64,000 nt of DNA from Rhizobiales bacterium GAS188 (lineage in GTDB: Bacteria; Pseudomonadota; Alphaproteobacteria; Rhizobiales; Beijerinckiaceae): the NCBI GenBank assembly GCA_900104855.1, contig FNSS01000001.1, forward strand, positions 4,278,001 through 4,342,000, in the 5' to 3' direction. This document shows, piece after piece, positions 9,576 through 19,112 of this stretch; within the stretch, counting starts at the first letter, position 1, and the number at the start of each line of letters is the position of its first letter. Made by a program: the position numbers and the translations under genes. The notes under the pieces are model-generated. The model saw nothing but the letters and a program-made list of their open reading frames with translations. It had not been told where the DNA came from and made no database searches.

Positions 9576-10229
9576 TCACATGATCCCGGTACGATCGAAG
9601 ATCGCCTGCGTGCCTTCGCCGGTCTCGATCAGGCGGCGCACCTCCTCCTCACCCTCGACCTTGGCCAGGGCGAGCCGCACCACCTCTTCGAGATGGCGTT
9701 GCGGAATGATGAGCACGCCGTCGGCATCGCCGACCACGACGTCGCCAGGCGCGACCCTGGTGCCGTTCGCGAAGGTGATCTCGCAGCGGAAAGCGGTGAC
9801 GCGCCCGCGCCCGCGCTGGTCCTGCGCATAGGAGCCCGCCGAGAACACCGGCAGGCCGACCTCGCGAATGCCCCTGGTGTCGCGGTGGAAGCCATCGACC
9901 ACGGCGCCGGCCGCGCCGAGCGCACGGGCCCGCGTGCTCATCAGCTCGCCCCATAGCGCATAAGTCGGGGAGGCGCCGGTGCAGATATAGACCTCCTGCG
10001 CCTTGAGATCGTCGAGCGCCTTGAACATCAAGCCGAAATCGCCCTCGCCGTCGCAATCCTCCTCACGCACCGGCATGGCCCGCCCGACCAGCATCATCTC
10101 GGGCGAGAGCGCGCGGATCGAGGGCGGCAGGAATTGCTGCCGCAGCCCCTGCATGTCCATCACGTCGCCGATGACGGAGGTGAAGAGATGCTGGCGGATG
10201 CGCGCGAAGAGCGCGATGTCGTCGGTCAC
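9576..10229 (-). CDS. RraA-like / HMG aldolase family protein
   Basis: 217 residues with the RraA fold. The conserved GAAGAVVDGFHRDTRGI segment carries the G-x-V-x-D-G-x-x-R-D signature in which Arg and Asp bind metal and substrate in 4-hydroxy-4-methyl-2-oxoglutarate aldolases, and VAPGDVVVGDADGV is the second family block. Members act either as class II aldolases/oxaloacetate decarboxylases or, in E. coli RraA, as an RNase E inhibitor. The intact RD pair favours an enzyme, but the neighbours give no pathway. Gap to the downstream esterase gene is 10 bases. Confidence 0.82.
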   Translation of the reverse strand: MTDDIALFARIRQHLFTSVIGDVMDMQGLRQQFLPPSIRALSPEMMLVGRAMPVREEDCDGEGDFGLMFKALDDLKAQEVYICTGASPTYALWGELMSTRARALGAAGAVVDGFHRDTRGIREVGLPVFSAGSYAQDQRGRGRVTAFRCEITFANGTRVAPGDVVVGDADGVLIIPQRHLEEVVRLALAKVEGEEEVRRLIETGEGTQAIFDRTGIM

Positions 10230-10273
10230 CAGCCAGATCCTCGCATCAGCCAGGTCCTCGCCGCCGGGGCGTC

Positions 10274-10651
10274 TCAGCTCTTGCCTTTAGCCTTGGCGGC
10301 CACATTGGCGACGGCCGAGCCCATCTCGCGCATTTGGGCGCCGAGGTTCTCGGCCTGCTGCTTGACGAAGGCCTGCTGCAGCTTGAGGAATTCCTGCGGA
10401 TCCTTGGCCTTGACCAATTGCGCGGCGAAATCGAAAGCGGCCGCGATATTGGCCTCCGCATTCGAGACGGCCTTCTGGGTCATGTCGCGGGCGCCGGCCT
10501 GCGTGGCCTGCGCCGTCGTGTCGGCGGCCGCGAAGACGCGCGTCGCCTCCTTCATATATTGGTCGACGGCCTCCTTGGCCTTCGCCAGGGTGGTTTCGGC
10601 GGCGGTGCGCATGCCTTGCGACATCGCGTCGGCCGAGAATTTGTTGTCCAT
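10274..10651 (-). CDS. Phasin family protein
   Basis: 125 residues, almost wholly helical and alanine/lysine/glutamine-rich without cysteine, as expected of a polyhydroxyalkanoate granule-associated phasin. The pattern FDFAAQLVKAKDPQEFLKLQQAFVKQQAENL is characteristic of the Phasin_2 family. It would coat PHA granules or act as a general amphipathic stress protein. It stands alone, with no PHA synthase gene in the window. Confidence 0.88.
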   Translation of the reverse strand: MDNKFSADAMSQGMRTAAETTLAKAKEAVDQYMKEATRVFAAADTTAQATQAGARDMTQKAVSNAEANIAAAFDFAAQLVKAKDPQEFLKLQQAFVKQQAENLGAQMREMGSAVANVAAKAKGKS

Positions 10652-10903
10652 GCCGCTCTCCCTTGATCCAAGCCTATCCGTCGCTCAGCGATGGAGGGCG
10701 CCGTCCTTCCCGATCGAAGCGGTCGGACGCCTCATCTCATCGCGTCGACGCATGATCCCGGAAAGCTTGTGACTTTCCAGACTCAAGCTTTAGCGCAGAG
10801 GGTCGGACAAGTCATCGCCGCGAGCGCAGCCGCCGCAAAAAGAAATCGCCGGACGGTCGGGCCGTCCAGCGACAAGCGACGCGAGGGCGCTGCGGTTCTC
10901 GGC

Positions 10904-12514
10904 TCAGAAGATCCTGGAGAACACGAAATACAGGCCGCCCGAGAGGATCATGGCGGCCGGCAAGGTCAGCACCCAGGCCATCGCCAGATTGCGCACCGTG
11001 GCGAGCTGGAGCCCCGAGCCATTGGCCGCCATGGTGCCGGCGACGCCCGAGGACAGCACATGGGTCGTCGAGACGGGCAGTCCATAGGTGTCGGCCGCGA
11101 AGATGGTGCCCATGGCGACCAGCTCGGCCGCCGCGCCTTGCGCATAGGTCAGATGCGTCTTGCCGATCTTCTCGCCGACCGTCACCACGATGCGCTTCCA
11201 GCCGATCATGGTGCCGAGGCCGAGCGCGATGGCGACGGCGATCTTCACCCAGAGCGGGATGAATTTGGTCGAGGCGTCGAGCTCGCCCTTATAGGCCGTC
11301 AGCTTGGCGAGCTCGGGCGCCGACAGCTCATTCGCCTTGTCCTTGGCGAGCAGCCGCACCGCTTCCGAGACGAGATACATGTCGTTGCGCGTGTTGCCGA
11401 CTTCGGCGGCCGGGATCTTGGCGAGCGAGCCATAGCCCGAGACCTGCTTGGCGATGTCGCGCACCAGCACGGCGAGCGAGGGGTAGGTGCCCTCATTGAT
11501 CTGATGCGACGAGATGTAATTGGTCACGGCCGGGCGCGGATTGCCGAGCACATTATAGCCCGCGGCCTTGCTGTCGATCACGGTCGAGGCGTCCTGCGAT
11601 GCCGACTGGAAGGTGGCGACGCGATTATCGGGCAAAGCGCGGTTCAGCGCATAGGCGGTCGGCACCGTGCCGATCAGGATCAGCATGATGAGGCCCATGC
11701 CCTTCTGGCCGTCATTGGAGCCATGCGCGAAGGACACGCCGGTGCAGGTGAAGATCAGGAGGCCCCTGATCCACCACGGTGGCGCCTTCGCGCCCTCAGG
11801 TGCCTTGTAGAGCGCGGGATTGCGCACCAGCGCCTTCAGGACGAGCAACAGGATCGCCGAGCAGACGAAGCCGACGATGGGCGAGATGAGCAGCGTCTTG
11901 CCGATGCTGTAGGCCTGGTCCCAGTCGACGCCCGAGGTGCCGTCGCGGCCGCGCAGCAGGGCGTTGGCGATGCCGACCCCGATGATCGAGCCGATCAGCG
12001 TATGCGAGCTCGAGGCGGGCAGGCCGAGCCACCAGGTGCCGAGATTCCAGATGATGGCGGCGATCAGCAGGGCGAAGACCATGGCGAAGCCGGCGCTCGA
12101 TCCGACCTGCAAGATCAGCTCGACCGGCAGCAGCGAGACGATGCCGAAGGCGACGGCGCCGGTCGAGAACAGCACGCCGAGGAAGTTGAAGGTGCCGGAC
12201 CAGACGACCGCGAAATTGGCCGGCAGCGAGTGGGTGTAGATCACCGTCGCGACCGCATTCGCCGTGTCGTGGAAGCCGTTCACGAACTCGAAGCCGAGCG
12301 CGATCACGAGGGCGACGCCGAGCAGGATATAGGGCAGCAGGGTGGTGATGCGCGCGCCGGTCGCATCCACATCCACATAGATGCTGTAGGCGACGAAGAG
12401 GAAGCCGGCCGCCACAATGGCAAGGAAGCCGTATATCGCCAGAGGATTGACCGGGTGGTCGAGCTTCGGCCTGCCCGGGGCAGGAAGAGCGCTCGGCAGC
12501 GCGATGTCGGACAT
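10904..12514 (-). CDS. pit: Low-affinity inorganic phosphate transporter, PiT family
   Basis: 536 residues, about ten hydrophobic segments. The duplicated PiT signatures are visible: GFEFVNGFHDTANAVATVIYTHSLP in the first half and VSFAHGSNDGQKGMGLI in the second. It transports phosphate, probably as a neutral metal-phosphate complex, with protons across the inner membrane. A hydrophilic insert of roughly 130 residues separates the two halves. The upstream region (12579-12596) carries an inverted TGTCA/TGACA pair that resembles PhoB half-sites but is not a canonical direct-repeat Pho box. No phoU-like gene is adjacent. Confidence 0.93.
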   Translation of the reverse strand: MSDIALPSALPAPGRPKLDHPVNPLAIYGFLAIVAAGFLFVAYSIYVDVDATGARITTLLPYILLGVALVIALGFEFVNGFHDTANAVATVIYTHSLPANFAVVWSGTFNFLGVLFSTGAVAFGIVSLLPVELILQVGSSAGFAMVFALLIAAIIWNLGTWWLGLPASSSHTLIGSIIGVGIANALLRGRDGTSGVDWDQAYSIGKTLLISPIVGFVCSAILLLVLKALVRNPALYKAPEGAKAPPWWIRGLLIFTCTGVSFAHGSNDGQKGMGLIMLILIGTVPTAYALNRALPDNRVATFQSASQDASTVIDSKAAGYNVLGNPRPAVTNYISSHQINEGTYPSLAVLVRDIAKQVSGYGSLAKIPAAEVGNTRNDMYLVSEAVRLLAKDKANELSAPELAKLTAYKGELDASTKFIPLWVKIAVAIALGLGTMIGWKRIVVTVGEKIGKTHLTYAQGAAAELVAMGTIFAADTYGLPVSTTHVLSSGVAGTMAANGSGLQLATVRNLAMAWVLTLPAAMILSGGLYFVFSRIF

Positions 12515-12618
12515 GGTGATTTCCTCGGGGCGAGATCACGGAAAGCGGCGGACCGCCACGGCAACTATGGTTACCGACTGTCACGTTCCGATGACATAGC
12601 CGACATAATGGCGCGCCC

Positions 12619-12755
12619 GGGGACCGCGACCGTTGGGACCGCGACCGTCTCGGTCGCCCTTCTTCCCGGCGCCGGCCTCGCCGTTCGCAAGAGCGGGCGA
12701 GGACGCCCGCGATCCCACTGGGACCGCGACCGTCCCGGTCGCCCTTCCTTCCAGC
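12619..12755. repeat. Dispersed palindromic element, family B, copy 3 (compound)
   Basis: A compound copy: the opening module GGGACCGCGACCGT is duplicated in tandem at 15-base spacing (about 12620 and 12635), followed by a full element to 12717 and then a second partial module (12719-12755). Lies between pit and the GNAT gene. Confidence 0.85.
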
Positions 12756-12766
12756 GGCGCCGGCTG

Positions 12767-13462
12767 CTATTCGCTCCCTGGGAGCGCTTCCTGCACCGGC
12801 GTTGGCGCACCAACGCGGCCGGCCCTTGCCCGCGGCTCGAACCAGGCGAAAGCCAGGCTGCGCAGCCCGTCCACGGCCTCGTCCGCATAGGTCGCGCCCG
12901 TCGCCGGAGGCGGGTCGATCAATCCCAGCACATCGCCGCTCTCGAAGACGAGATCGGCCGCGAATTTGCGCGCCAGATTCTGCATGGCGCGATTGGTCGG
13001 CAGGCAGCGCACCAGGAGGTGTTTGATGCTGCGCGTGCGCGCCGCGCGGATGGTGCGCGCCATCAATTCGTGCCCGATGCCGAGGCGGCGATAGCCCTGC
13101 TCCACCGAGAAAGCGGCTTCGGCCGTGTGCTCGGCGTCCAGCAAGGGGACGAGCTCGGCCGCGCCGCGCAGCTCGCTCCCGTCGAAATAGCCATGCAGCA
13201 CGCGCTTCGGCTCGCCGATCGATTGGCTGTAATCGGCGACGGTCTCATCCGAGATCGCGCCGGCAAAGCGCATGATGCGGCCGTCGCGGTCGAGGCGGAG
13301 CAGATGGGCCCGGTAAAGGGCCTCGTCGCTCGCCCAGATGCGGCGCACATGACCCTGAATCCTGGTTTTCGGTTCCAAATCGACCTCCTTTGGCCAGATC
13401 GGCTCCTGTCGCAAGACTTGGGCTATCAAGACTTGGGCGATATCGTCCCTGATTGTTTGCAT
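12767..13462 (-). CDS. GNAT family N-acetyltransferase
   Basis: 231 residues. The acetyl-CoA-binding motif A appears as VEQGYRRLGIGHELMARTI in the middle of the protein, followed by a motif B-like MQNLARKFAADLVFESGD. The first 25 residues are variable and contain a 15-base tandem duplication (13412-13441) that encodes IAQVL twice. Substrate cannot be predicted. Transcribed away from the divergent amidotransferase gene, separated by 137 bases. Confidence 0.8.
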   Translation of the reverse strand: MQTIRDDIAQVLIAQVLRQEPIWPKEVDLEPKTRIQGHVRRIWASDEALYRAHLLRLDRDGRIMRFAGAISDETVADYSQSIGEPKRVLHGYFDGSELRGAAELVPLLDAEHTAEAAFSVEQGYRRLGIGHELMARTIRAARTRSIKHLLVRCLPTNRAMQNLARKFAADLVFESGDVLGLIDPPPATGATYADEAVDGLRSLAFAWFEPRARAGRVGAPTPVQEALPGSE

Positions 13463-13599
13463 ACATCCGATAAATGGTGCGCCGCAGCATGAGTGTCAAT
13501 GATTGTGACCGAGGAGCTTCAACACTGCGTCCCTGCGTCCGCTTCATTCACGGCCATGAAACTGATACGAAATAGCCGTCGAAACATGGGAATCTCAGC

Positions 13600-14409
13600 A
13601 TGTGCCGCTGGATCGCCTATAAGGGCCACACGATCCCCCTGGAGCGTTATGTCACCGAGCCGGCGCATTCGCTGGTGCGCCAGAGCATCGGCGCCAAGGA
13701 AGCGCTCGGCGCCACACAGGGCGATGGCTTCGGCCTCGGCTGGTACGACGCGCATGAGGAACCCGGCCTCTATCGCGAGGTGCGACCGGCCTGGTCCGAC
13801 GAGAACCTCAAGCATCTGTGCCGGCATATCCGGGCCCATCTCTTCTTCGCCCATGTGCGCGCCGCCACCTCGACGCCGACGACGCGGCCGAACTGCCATC
13901 CTTTCATCCATGGGCGCTTCATGTTCATGCATAATGGCAGCCTCGGCGATTGGGATCTGATCCGACGCAAGGTCGAGGCGCTTATTCCCGACGCCTATTA
14001 TCGTTCGCGGGTCGGGACGACGGACTCGGAAGCGGCCTTTCTCGCCATTCTCGGCGCAAGAACCGGAAAAGATCCGGCCGAAAATGACATGGTCGGTGCC
14101 CTGACCGCGACGGTCGCGCGGATCGCCGAGATGGTGCGCCTGAGCGGCCAGCCGAACGCCTTTCGCTTCACATCGGCGCTGACCGACGGCGAGACGCTCT
14201 ATGCGGTGCGCTACGCCCTGCCGCAGGACGCCGCGAACACGCTCTATTACCGTGAGGATGCGGGCGATGTCGTCATCGCTTCCGAACCCCTCGACGCCGA
14301 ACGCGATATCTGGAGGCCGGTGCCGGCGAACCATCTCCTCATCGTGCCGAAGAGCGGCAAGCCGCGGCTCGAACCCTTCCTTGCCGAGGCGCGCGCCGCG
14401 GCGGAGTGA
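13600..14409 (+). CDS. Class II glutamine amidotransferase domain protein (YafJ/EgtC-like)
   Basis: 269 residues beginning MCRWIAYKG, so Cys2 becomes the N-terminal nucleophile after methionine removal, as in class II glutamine amidotransferases. HNGSLGDWD and the GTTDSEAAF segment are the remaining glutaminase-domain motifs. There is no attached synthetase domain, as in the YafJ/EgtC group. Glutaminase or gamma-glutamyl hydrolase activity is likely; no ergothioneine genes are nearby, so the substrate is open. Confidence 0.87.
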   Translation: MCRWIAYKGHTIPLERYVTEPAHSLVRQSIGAKEALGATQGDGFGLGWYDAHEEPGLYREVRPAWSDENLKHLCRHIRAHLFFAHVRAATSTPTTRPNCHPFIHGRFMFMHNGSLGDWDLIRRKVEALIPDAYYRSRVGTTDSEAAFLAILGARTGKDPAENDMVGALTATVARIAEMVRLSGQPNAFRFTSALTDGETLYAVRYALPQDAANTLYYREDAGDVVIASEPLDAERDIWRPVPANHLLIVPKSGKPRLEPFLAEARAAAE

Positions 14410-14434
14410 CGCAACAAGGGCTCGAAAGCGCTCA

Positions 14435-14571
14435 CCTTCTCCCGCTCTTCCGCGGGAGAAGGTGCCCGAACGTAGTGAGGGCGGATGAGGGACGGTCGAG
14501 CGCTTCACCGGCGTCCCTCATCCGCCTCGGCTGCGCCTCGGCACCTTCTCCCGCGAAAGAGCGGGAGAAGG
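14435..14571. repeat. Dispersed intergenic palindromic element, family A, copy 2
   Basis: Same outer arms and same centre as the copy at 2743-2879, but the flanking modules are swapped: the CGAACGTAGTGAGGG module that is on the right in copy 1 (as its complement) is on the left here. That makes it a mosaic rather than a simple duplicate. Sits between the amidotransferase gene and lepA. Confidence 0.85.
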
Positions 14572-14622
14572 TAAGCCCGCCCGCCGCTTCCCTCGCGGTC
14601 TTTGCATTGCTATGTGCCGTCG

Positions 14623-16428
14623 ATGACAACGCATCCGATCGATAATATCCGCAACTTCTCCATCGTCGCCCATATCGACCATGGCAAGTCGACGCTCGCC
14701 GACCGTCTGATCCAGACGACGGGCGGGCTCACTTCGCGCGAAATGGTGGAGCAGGTGCTCGACAGCATGGATATCGAGCGCGAGCGCGGCATCACCATCA
14801 AGGCGCAGACGGTGCGGCTGACTTATCCGGCGAAGGACGGAAAGACCTATATTCTCAACCTGATGGACACGCCGGGCCATGTGGACTTCGCCTATGAGGT
14901 GTCGCGCTCGCTGGCGGCCTGCGAGGGCTCGCTGCTGGTCGTCGATGCGAGCCAGGGCGTCGAGGCGCAGACGCTCGCCAATGTCTATCACGCGCTCGAC
15001 GCCAATCATGAGATCGTGCCCGTTCTCAACAAGATCGACCTGCCGGCGGCCGAGCCGCAGCGGGTCAAGGAGCAGATCGAGGAGGTGATCGGCCTCGACG
15101 CCCATGACGCGGTCGAGATCTCGGCTAAGACCGGCATCAACATCGAGGGTGTGCTCGAAGCCATCGTGACCCGCCTGCCGCCGCCCAAGGGGGACGAGAC
15201 GGCGCCGCTCAAGGCATTGCTGGTCGATAGCTGGTACGATGCCTATCTCGGCGTCGTGGTGCTGGTGCGCGTCATCGACGGCGCGATGAAGAAGGGCCAG
15301 CGCATCAAGATGATGGGCACCAACGCCGTCTACGAGACCGAGCGCATCGGCGTCTTCACGCCGAAGATGACGGATGCCGCAAGGCTAGGACCTGGCGAGA
15401 TCGGCTTCATCACGGCGCAGATCAAGCAGGTGGCCGATACGCGCGTCGGCGACACCATCACCGAGGACCGCCGCCCGACCGCCCAGGCCCTGCCGGGCTT
15501 CAAGCCGGTGCAGCCGGTGGTGTTCTGCGGCCTGTTCCCGGTCGATGCGGCCGAGTTCGAGACCTTGCGCGCCTCGCTCGGCAGGCTGCGCCTCAACGAT
15601 GCGAGCTTCACCTATGAGATGGAGACCTCCGCGGCGCTCGGCTTCGGCTTCCGCTGCGGCTTCCTCGGCCTGTTGCATCTCGAGATCATCCAGGAGCGGC
15701 TCGAGCGCGAGTTCAATCTCGACCTGATCGCGACGGCGCCGTCGGTCGTCTACAAGCTCACCATGCAGGACGGGTCGACGCGCGAGCTGCACAACCCGGC
15801 CGACATGCCCGATGTCATGAAGATCGCCACCATCGCCGAGCCCTGGATCAAGGCCACCATCCTGACGCCCGACGAATATCTGGGCTCGATCCTCAAGCTC
15901 TGCCAGGACCGGCGCGGCATGCAGATCGACCTCTCCTATGTCGGCAAGCGCGCCATGGTGGTCTACGACCTGCCGCTCAACGAGGTGGTGTTCGATTTCT
16001 ACGACCGTCTGAAATCGATCTCGAAAGGCTATGCCTCCTTCGACTATCAGCTCACCGATTATCGCGAGGGCGACCTCGTGAAGATGCAGGTGCTGGTCAA
16101 TGCCGAGCCGGTCGATGCGCTCTCGATGCTGGTGCACAAGACGCGCGCCGAGATGCGCGGGCGCGCCATGTGCGAGAAGCTCAAGGAGCTGATCCCGCCG
16201 CACCTGTTCCAGATCCCGGTGCAGGCGGCCATCGGCGGCAAGATCATCGCGCGCGAGACCATCCGGGCGCTGCGCAAGGACGTGACGGCGAAATGCTATG
16301 GCGGCGATGCCACCCGCAAGCGCAAACTGCTCGACAAGCAGCGCGAGGGCAAGAAGCGCATGCGCCAGTTCGGCAAGGTCGACATCCCGCAGGAAGCCTT
16401 CATCGCGGCGCTGAAGATGGACGGGTGA
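14623..16428 (+). CDS. lepA: Elongation factor 4 (back-translocating GTPase LepA)
   Basis: 601 residues from the ATG at 14623 ([24 protein letters not shown]). Ribosomal GTPase implicated in 30S assembly and in rescuing stalled translocation. G1 is [10 protein letters not shown]3 is DTPGH and G4 is NKID; EF-G-like domains III and V and the LepA-specific C-terminal domain, rich in lysine/arginine ([19 protein letters not shown]), follow. Length is normal. It is not followed by lepB, so the E. coli-style lepA-lepB pairing is absent. Confidence 0.97.
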   Translation: MTTHPIDNIRNFSIVAHIDHGKSTLADRLIQTTGGLTSREMVEQVLDSMDIERERGITIKAQTVRLTYPAKDGKTYILNLMDTPGHVDFAYEVSRSLAACEGSLLVVDASQGVEAQTLANVYHALDANHEIVPVLNKIDLPAAEPQRVKEQIEEVIGLDAHDAVEISAKTGINIEGVLEAIVTRLPPPKGDETAPLKALLVDSWYDAYLGVVVLVRVIDGAMKKGQRIKMMGTNAVYETERIGVFTPKMTDAARLGPGEIGFITAQIKQVADTRVGDTITEDRRPTAQALPGFKPVQPVVFCGLFPVDAAEFETLRASLGRLRLNDASFTYEMETSAALGFGFRCGFLGLLHLEIIQERLEREFNLDLIATAPSVVYKLTMQDGSTRELHNPADMPDVMKIATIAEPWIKATILTPDEYLGSILKLCQDRRGMQIDLSYVGKRAMVVYDLPLNEVVFDFYDRLKSISKGYASFDYQLTDYREGDLVKMQVLVNAEPVDALSMLVHKTRAEMRGRAMCEKLKELIPPHLFQIPVQAAIGGKIIARETIRALRKDVTAKCYGGDATRKRKLLDKQREGKKRMRQFGKVDIPQEAFIAALKMDG

Positions 16429-16447
16429 GGCGGGAGGGCGGCCGCCC

Positions 16448-16861
16448 CTAATCCGCCTTGAAATTCATCGCCACGCCGTTCATGCAATAGCGAAGTCCGG
16501 TCGGCGGGGGGCCGTCGGGGAAGACATGGCCGAGATGGCCGCCGCAGCGCGAGCAATGCGCCTCGGTGCGCACCATGCCGTAGGAGCGGTCGTCGGTGGT
16601 CTCGACCGAGCCAGGCAGGGGATCGTTGAAGCTCGGCCAGCCTGTGCCGCTCTCGAATTTGCGCAGCGATTTGAACAATTCCTGGCCGCATCCCGCGCAA
16701 GAGAAGGTGCCGGCGCGCTTCTCGTAGTTGAGGGCGCAGCTTCCGGCCCGTTCGGTGCCGTGCTGACGCAGCACCTGATATTGCTCAGGGTTTAAGATCT
16801 TGCGCCATTCCGCATCGCTATGGGTGACCGGATAGGTCTTCTCTTGCGCCGCAACCGCCAT
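16448..16861 (-). CDS. msrB: Peptide-methionine (R)-S-oxide reductase
   Basis: 137 residues from the ATG at 16861 (MAVAAQEKT), supported by a GAGGAG site just upstream; a longer in-frame start at 16924 adds non-conserved sequence. Reduces the R-epimer of methionine sulfoxide in proteins. Two CxxC pairs (CAGC and CSRC) bind structural zinc, and RYCMNGVAMNF contains the catalytic cysteine. Converges with lepA, 19 bases apart. Confidence 0.95.
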   Translation of the reverse strand: MAVAAQEKTYPVTHSDAEWRKILNPEQYQVLRQHGTERAGSCALNYEKRAGTFSCAGCGQELFKSLRKFESGTGWPSFNDPLPGSVETTDDRSYGMVRTEAHCSRCGGHLGHVFPDGPPPTGLRYCMNGVAMNFKAD

Positions 16862-16951
16862 GGCCTGCTCCTCGATTTTCCTTGCTCTTCCTAGCAAAGA
16901 TGGGCGCCTGCCGCGAGACATCAAGGCGCAGGCACATCAAGGCGCAGGCTC

Positions 16952-17036
16952 TGGGACCGCGACCGTCTCGGTCACCCTTTCTTAGCCAGCGGTGCACCTC
17001 ACCGGCGCAAGGGCGGGCGAGACGCCCGCGGTCCCA
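16952..17036. repeat. Dispersed palindromic element, family B, copy 4
   Basis: TGGGACCGCGACCGTCTCGG to GACGCCCGCGGTCCCA, with a diverged middle. Immediately upstream is a 16-base tandem duplication (CATCAAGGCGCAGG repeated, about 16920-16950). Confidence 0.82.
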
Positions 17037-17128
17037 AGGAAGCCCGCAAGCGGGGCGAGGTGAAGTGCCGCCGCCCCTTCCCTTGATCGCGCCTCGAGAA
17101 ACGCAGAGGATCGCCTCACGAAATTGTC

Positions 17129-17941
17129 ATGAGCGCGGGTCCGGATCACACGATGTCGAACGAAATCCAGAAGGTCGCGCTGGTCACCGGAGCCGCGCGC
17201 GGCATTGGTCTCGCGACGGCGAAACGCTTCCTGGCCGAGGGCTGGCGGGTCGCCCTCCTCGATATCGACGGCGAGACGCTGGACCGGGCGATGGCTGATC
17301 TCGCCATGCCCGACGCGACGCTGGCGCTACGCTGCGACGTCGCCGAGCCGGCCGAGGTGGACGCAGCCATCAAGGCGCTCGCCGGCCGCTTCGCGCGCCT
17401 CGATGCGCTGGTCAACAATGCCGGCACCGCGCTGTTCAAGCCGATCCTCGAAGTCACGCACGCGGAATGGGCGCGCGTGCTCGCCGTGAACCTCACCGGC
17501 CCCTTCCTGTGCACGCAAGCGGCCGCTCCGCTCATGACTGAGAATGGCGGCGGCGGCGTCGTCAACATCACCTCGATCTCGGCCCTGCGCGCCTCGACCT
17601 TGCGCGTCGCCTACGGCACCAGCAAAGCGGGCCTCGCGCATCTGACGAAGCAGCAGGCGGCCGAGCTTGCGAGCCTCGGCATCCGGGTGAACGCCGTGGC
17701 GCCGGGCCCGGTCGAGACCGCGATGGCGAAGGCGGTGCATAGCCCCGCTATCCGCGCCGATTATCATGACGCCATCCCGCTCAACCGCTATGGCCTCGAA
17801 GAAGAGATCGCCGAAGCCGTCTTCTTCCTGTGCAGCGACCGCGCAAGCTACATCACCGGCCAGACGCTGGCGGTGGATGGCGGCTTCGACGCGACCGGCA
17901 TCGGCCTGCCGACACTGCGCGCCGACCGACGCAATCGTTAG
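17129..17941 (+). CDS. Short-chain dehydrogenase/reductase
   Basis: 270 residues from the ATG at 17129, which has a weak AGAGGA site upstream; an ATG at 17153 (MSNEIQK) would begin just before the first strand. Classical SDR: the cofactor loop GAARGIG, the NNAG motif, a catalytic Ser in ITSIS, and Tyr-Lys in YGTSK. The C-terminal Y-I-T-G-Q-T-L-A-V-D-G-G block is intact. Substrate unknown. Confidence 0.9.
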   Translation: MSAGPDHTMSNEIQKVALVTGAARGIGLATAKRFLAEGWRVALLDIDGETLDRAMADLAMPDATLALRCDVAEPAEVDAAIKALAGRFARLDALVNNAGTALFKPILEVTHAEWARVLAVNLTGPFLCTQAAAPLMTENGGGGVVNITSISALRASTLRVAYGTSKAGLAHLTKQQAAELASLGIRVNAVAPGPVETAMAKAVHSPAIRADYHDAIPLNRYGLEEEIAEAVFFLCSDRASYITGQTLAVDGGFDATGIGLPTLRADRRNR

Positions 17942-18119
17942 GAATTAGGCGCACCCGTTGACCGAGCCGCCGGCGCCGGGCAAAAGGCCGGCTCCGCATA
18001 GGCCGGAATTGGCAAATTCATGAAACAATCCGTTTCGATTGTTTCTCTTTCTGATCGAAGAAGCCAAGCTTATTTCTGGTCCTGCAATCACAGATCGACG
18101 AGCCGCACAGGAACGACAC

Positions 18120-18548
18120 ATGACCGAGAGTGAAGCTGATCGCGGGGGTGCCGCAAGCGCCGCCGCCTTGCTGGGCCGCGTGCTGATGAGCACGATCTTC
18201 ATCTGGGCCGGCTACGGCAAGCTGATGAGCGCGGCAGGGACCACGGCTTATTTCGCGAAAATGGGTTTGCCGGCGCCGGAGCTGGCTTATCTCGTCTCGG
18301 TGGTCGTCGAGCTCGGCGGCGGAATCCTGCTGCTGCTCGGGCTCTTCACGCGGTTTACGGGCGCGGTGCTCGGTCTGTGGTGCGTCGCGACGGCGATCGC
18401 CGGCCACTCCGATTTCGGCGATCGCAACATGGAAATCCATTTCATGAAGAATCTGGCGATGGCCGGTGGCTTCGCCTATGTGGCGCTGCTCGGCGCCCGC
18501 GCCTTCAGCCTCGACACGGTGCTGGCGCGCAGGCGCCAGGCCGCTTGA
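18120..18548 (+). CDS. DoxX family membrane protein
   Basis: 142 residues from the ATG at 18120 (MTESEADRGG), preceded by AGGAA. Four hydrophobic segments and the DoxX-type RVLMSTIFIWAGYGKL opening are clear, as is the GHSDFGDRNMEIHFMKNLAMAGG segment before the last helix. DoxX proteins are small inner-membrane proteins linked to quinone redox or stress responses. No functional partner is adjacent. Confidence 0.88.
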   Translation: MTESEADRGGAASAAALLGRVLMSTIFIWAGYGKLMSAAGTTAYFAKMGLPAPELAYLVSVVVELGGGILLLLGLFTRFTGAVLGLWCVATAIAGHSDFGDRNMEIHFMKNLAMAGGFAYVALLGARAFSLDTVLARRRQAA

Positions 18549-18646
18549 CCTTTGGCTCGAGCGTGCTGCCTCCGGAGGAGGCGACATGCTCGGTTTAGGC
18601 CTTCTCCGCGATTGGCGGTGCTGGCCACAGGCCCCGAGATAGGCGC

Positions 18647-19093
18647 TTACAGCGTTTTGGCCAGTGTGCGCCAGCGCCGCTGACGATGACGATAGAACCA
18701 ATTGGCCCATGCCCAAACCAAGAGGGTGAGGCTTTTGGCGTCGATATCGATGGTGTCGCGGTAGATCGATCGGCTCTCGCCGAGCGGCCTCACCGAAACC
18801 TGATGGTCCCATCGCCTCACCAGTGGATCGTGTTCTCTCGTATTGATCTCGTAGTTCTGCTGGTCGATCCTTTCGAAATGTATTGCCCGGATGCCAATCG
18901 GAATAAATCCGAAGACGAAGCACTTGCATTGAACAGTGAGCCCCTCGCGCCAGCGCTCGGGAAATCCAGCGCCGTCAACCGGTACGATTTTCGCGAGCGG
19001 CCAAATGACCCGAAGGAGGAGCGAGCTTTTCTGGACCTCGTTCCAAGCCTTTGCGGCAGTGCATTCCAATTTCGTCGAGACGTCGACCCGCAT
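18647..19093 (-). CDS. Hypothetical protein, possible SRPBCC-type fold
   Basis: 148 residues. The N-terminus MRVDVSTKLECTAAKAWNEVQ, with strand-helix order and a later arginine/aspartate-rich strand series, looks like a polyketide-cyclase/START-type (SRPBCC) small-molecule-binding fold. No signal peptide; a tryptophan-rich segment WAWANWFYRHRQRRW ends the protein. Start is 19 bases from the dapE stop, same strand, so it may be the second gene of that transcript. Confidence 0.55.
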   Translation of the reverse strand: MRVDVSTKLECTAAKAWNEVQKSSLLLRVIWPLAKIVPVDGAGFPERWREGLTVQCKCFVFGFIPIGIRAIHFERIDQQNYEINTREHDPLVRRWDHQVSVRPLGESRSIYRDTIDIDAKSLTLLVWAWANWFYRHRQRRWRTLAKTL

Positions 19094-19112
19094 GGTTTGG
19101 CTCCTCTGGCCG

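Noticed and set aside
10691-13492. Very long plus-strand open frame (933 codons) opposite pit and the GNAT gene
   Set aside because: Antisense shadow of high-GC codons; its translation is rich in Arg/His/Asp/Gln with no domain, while the minus-strand genes have clear family motifs.
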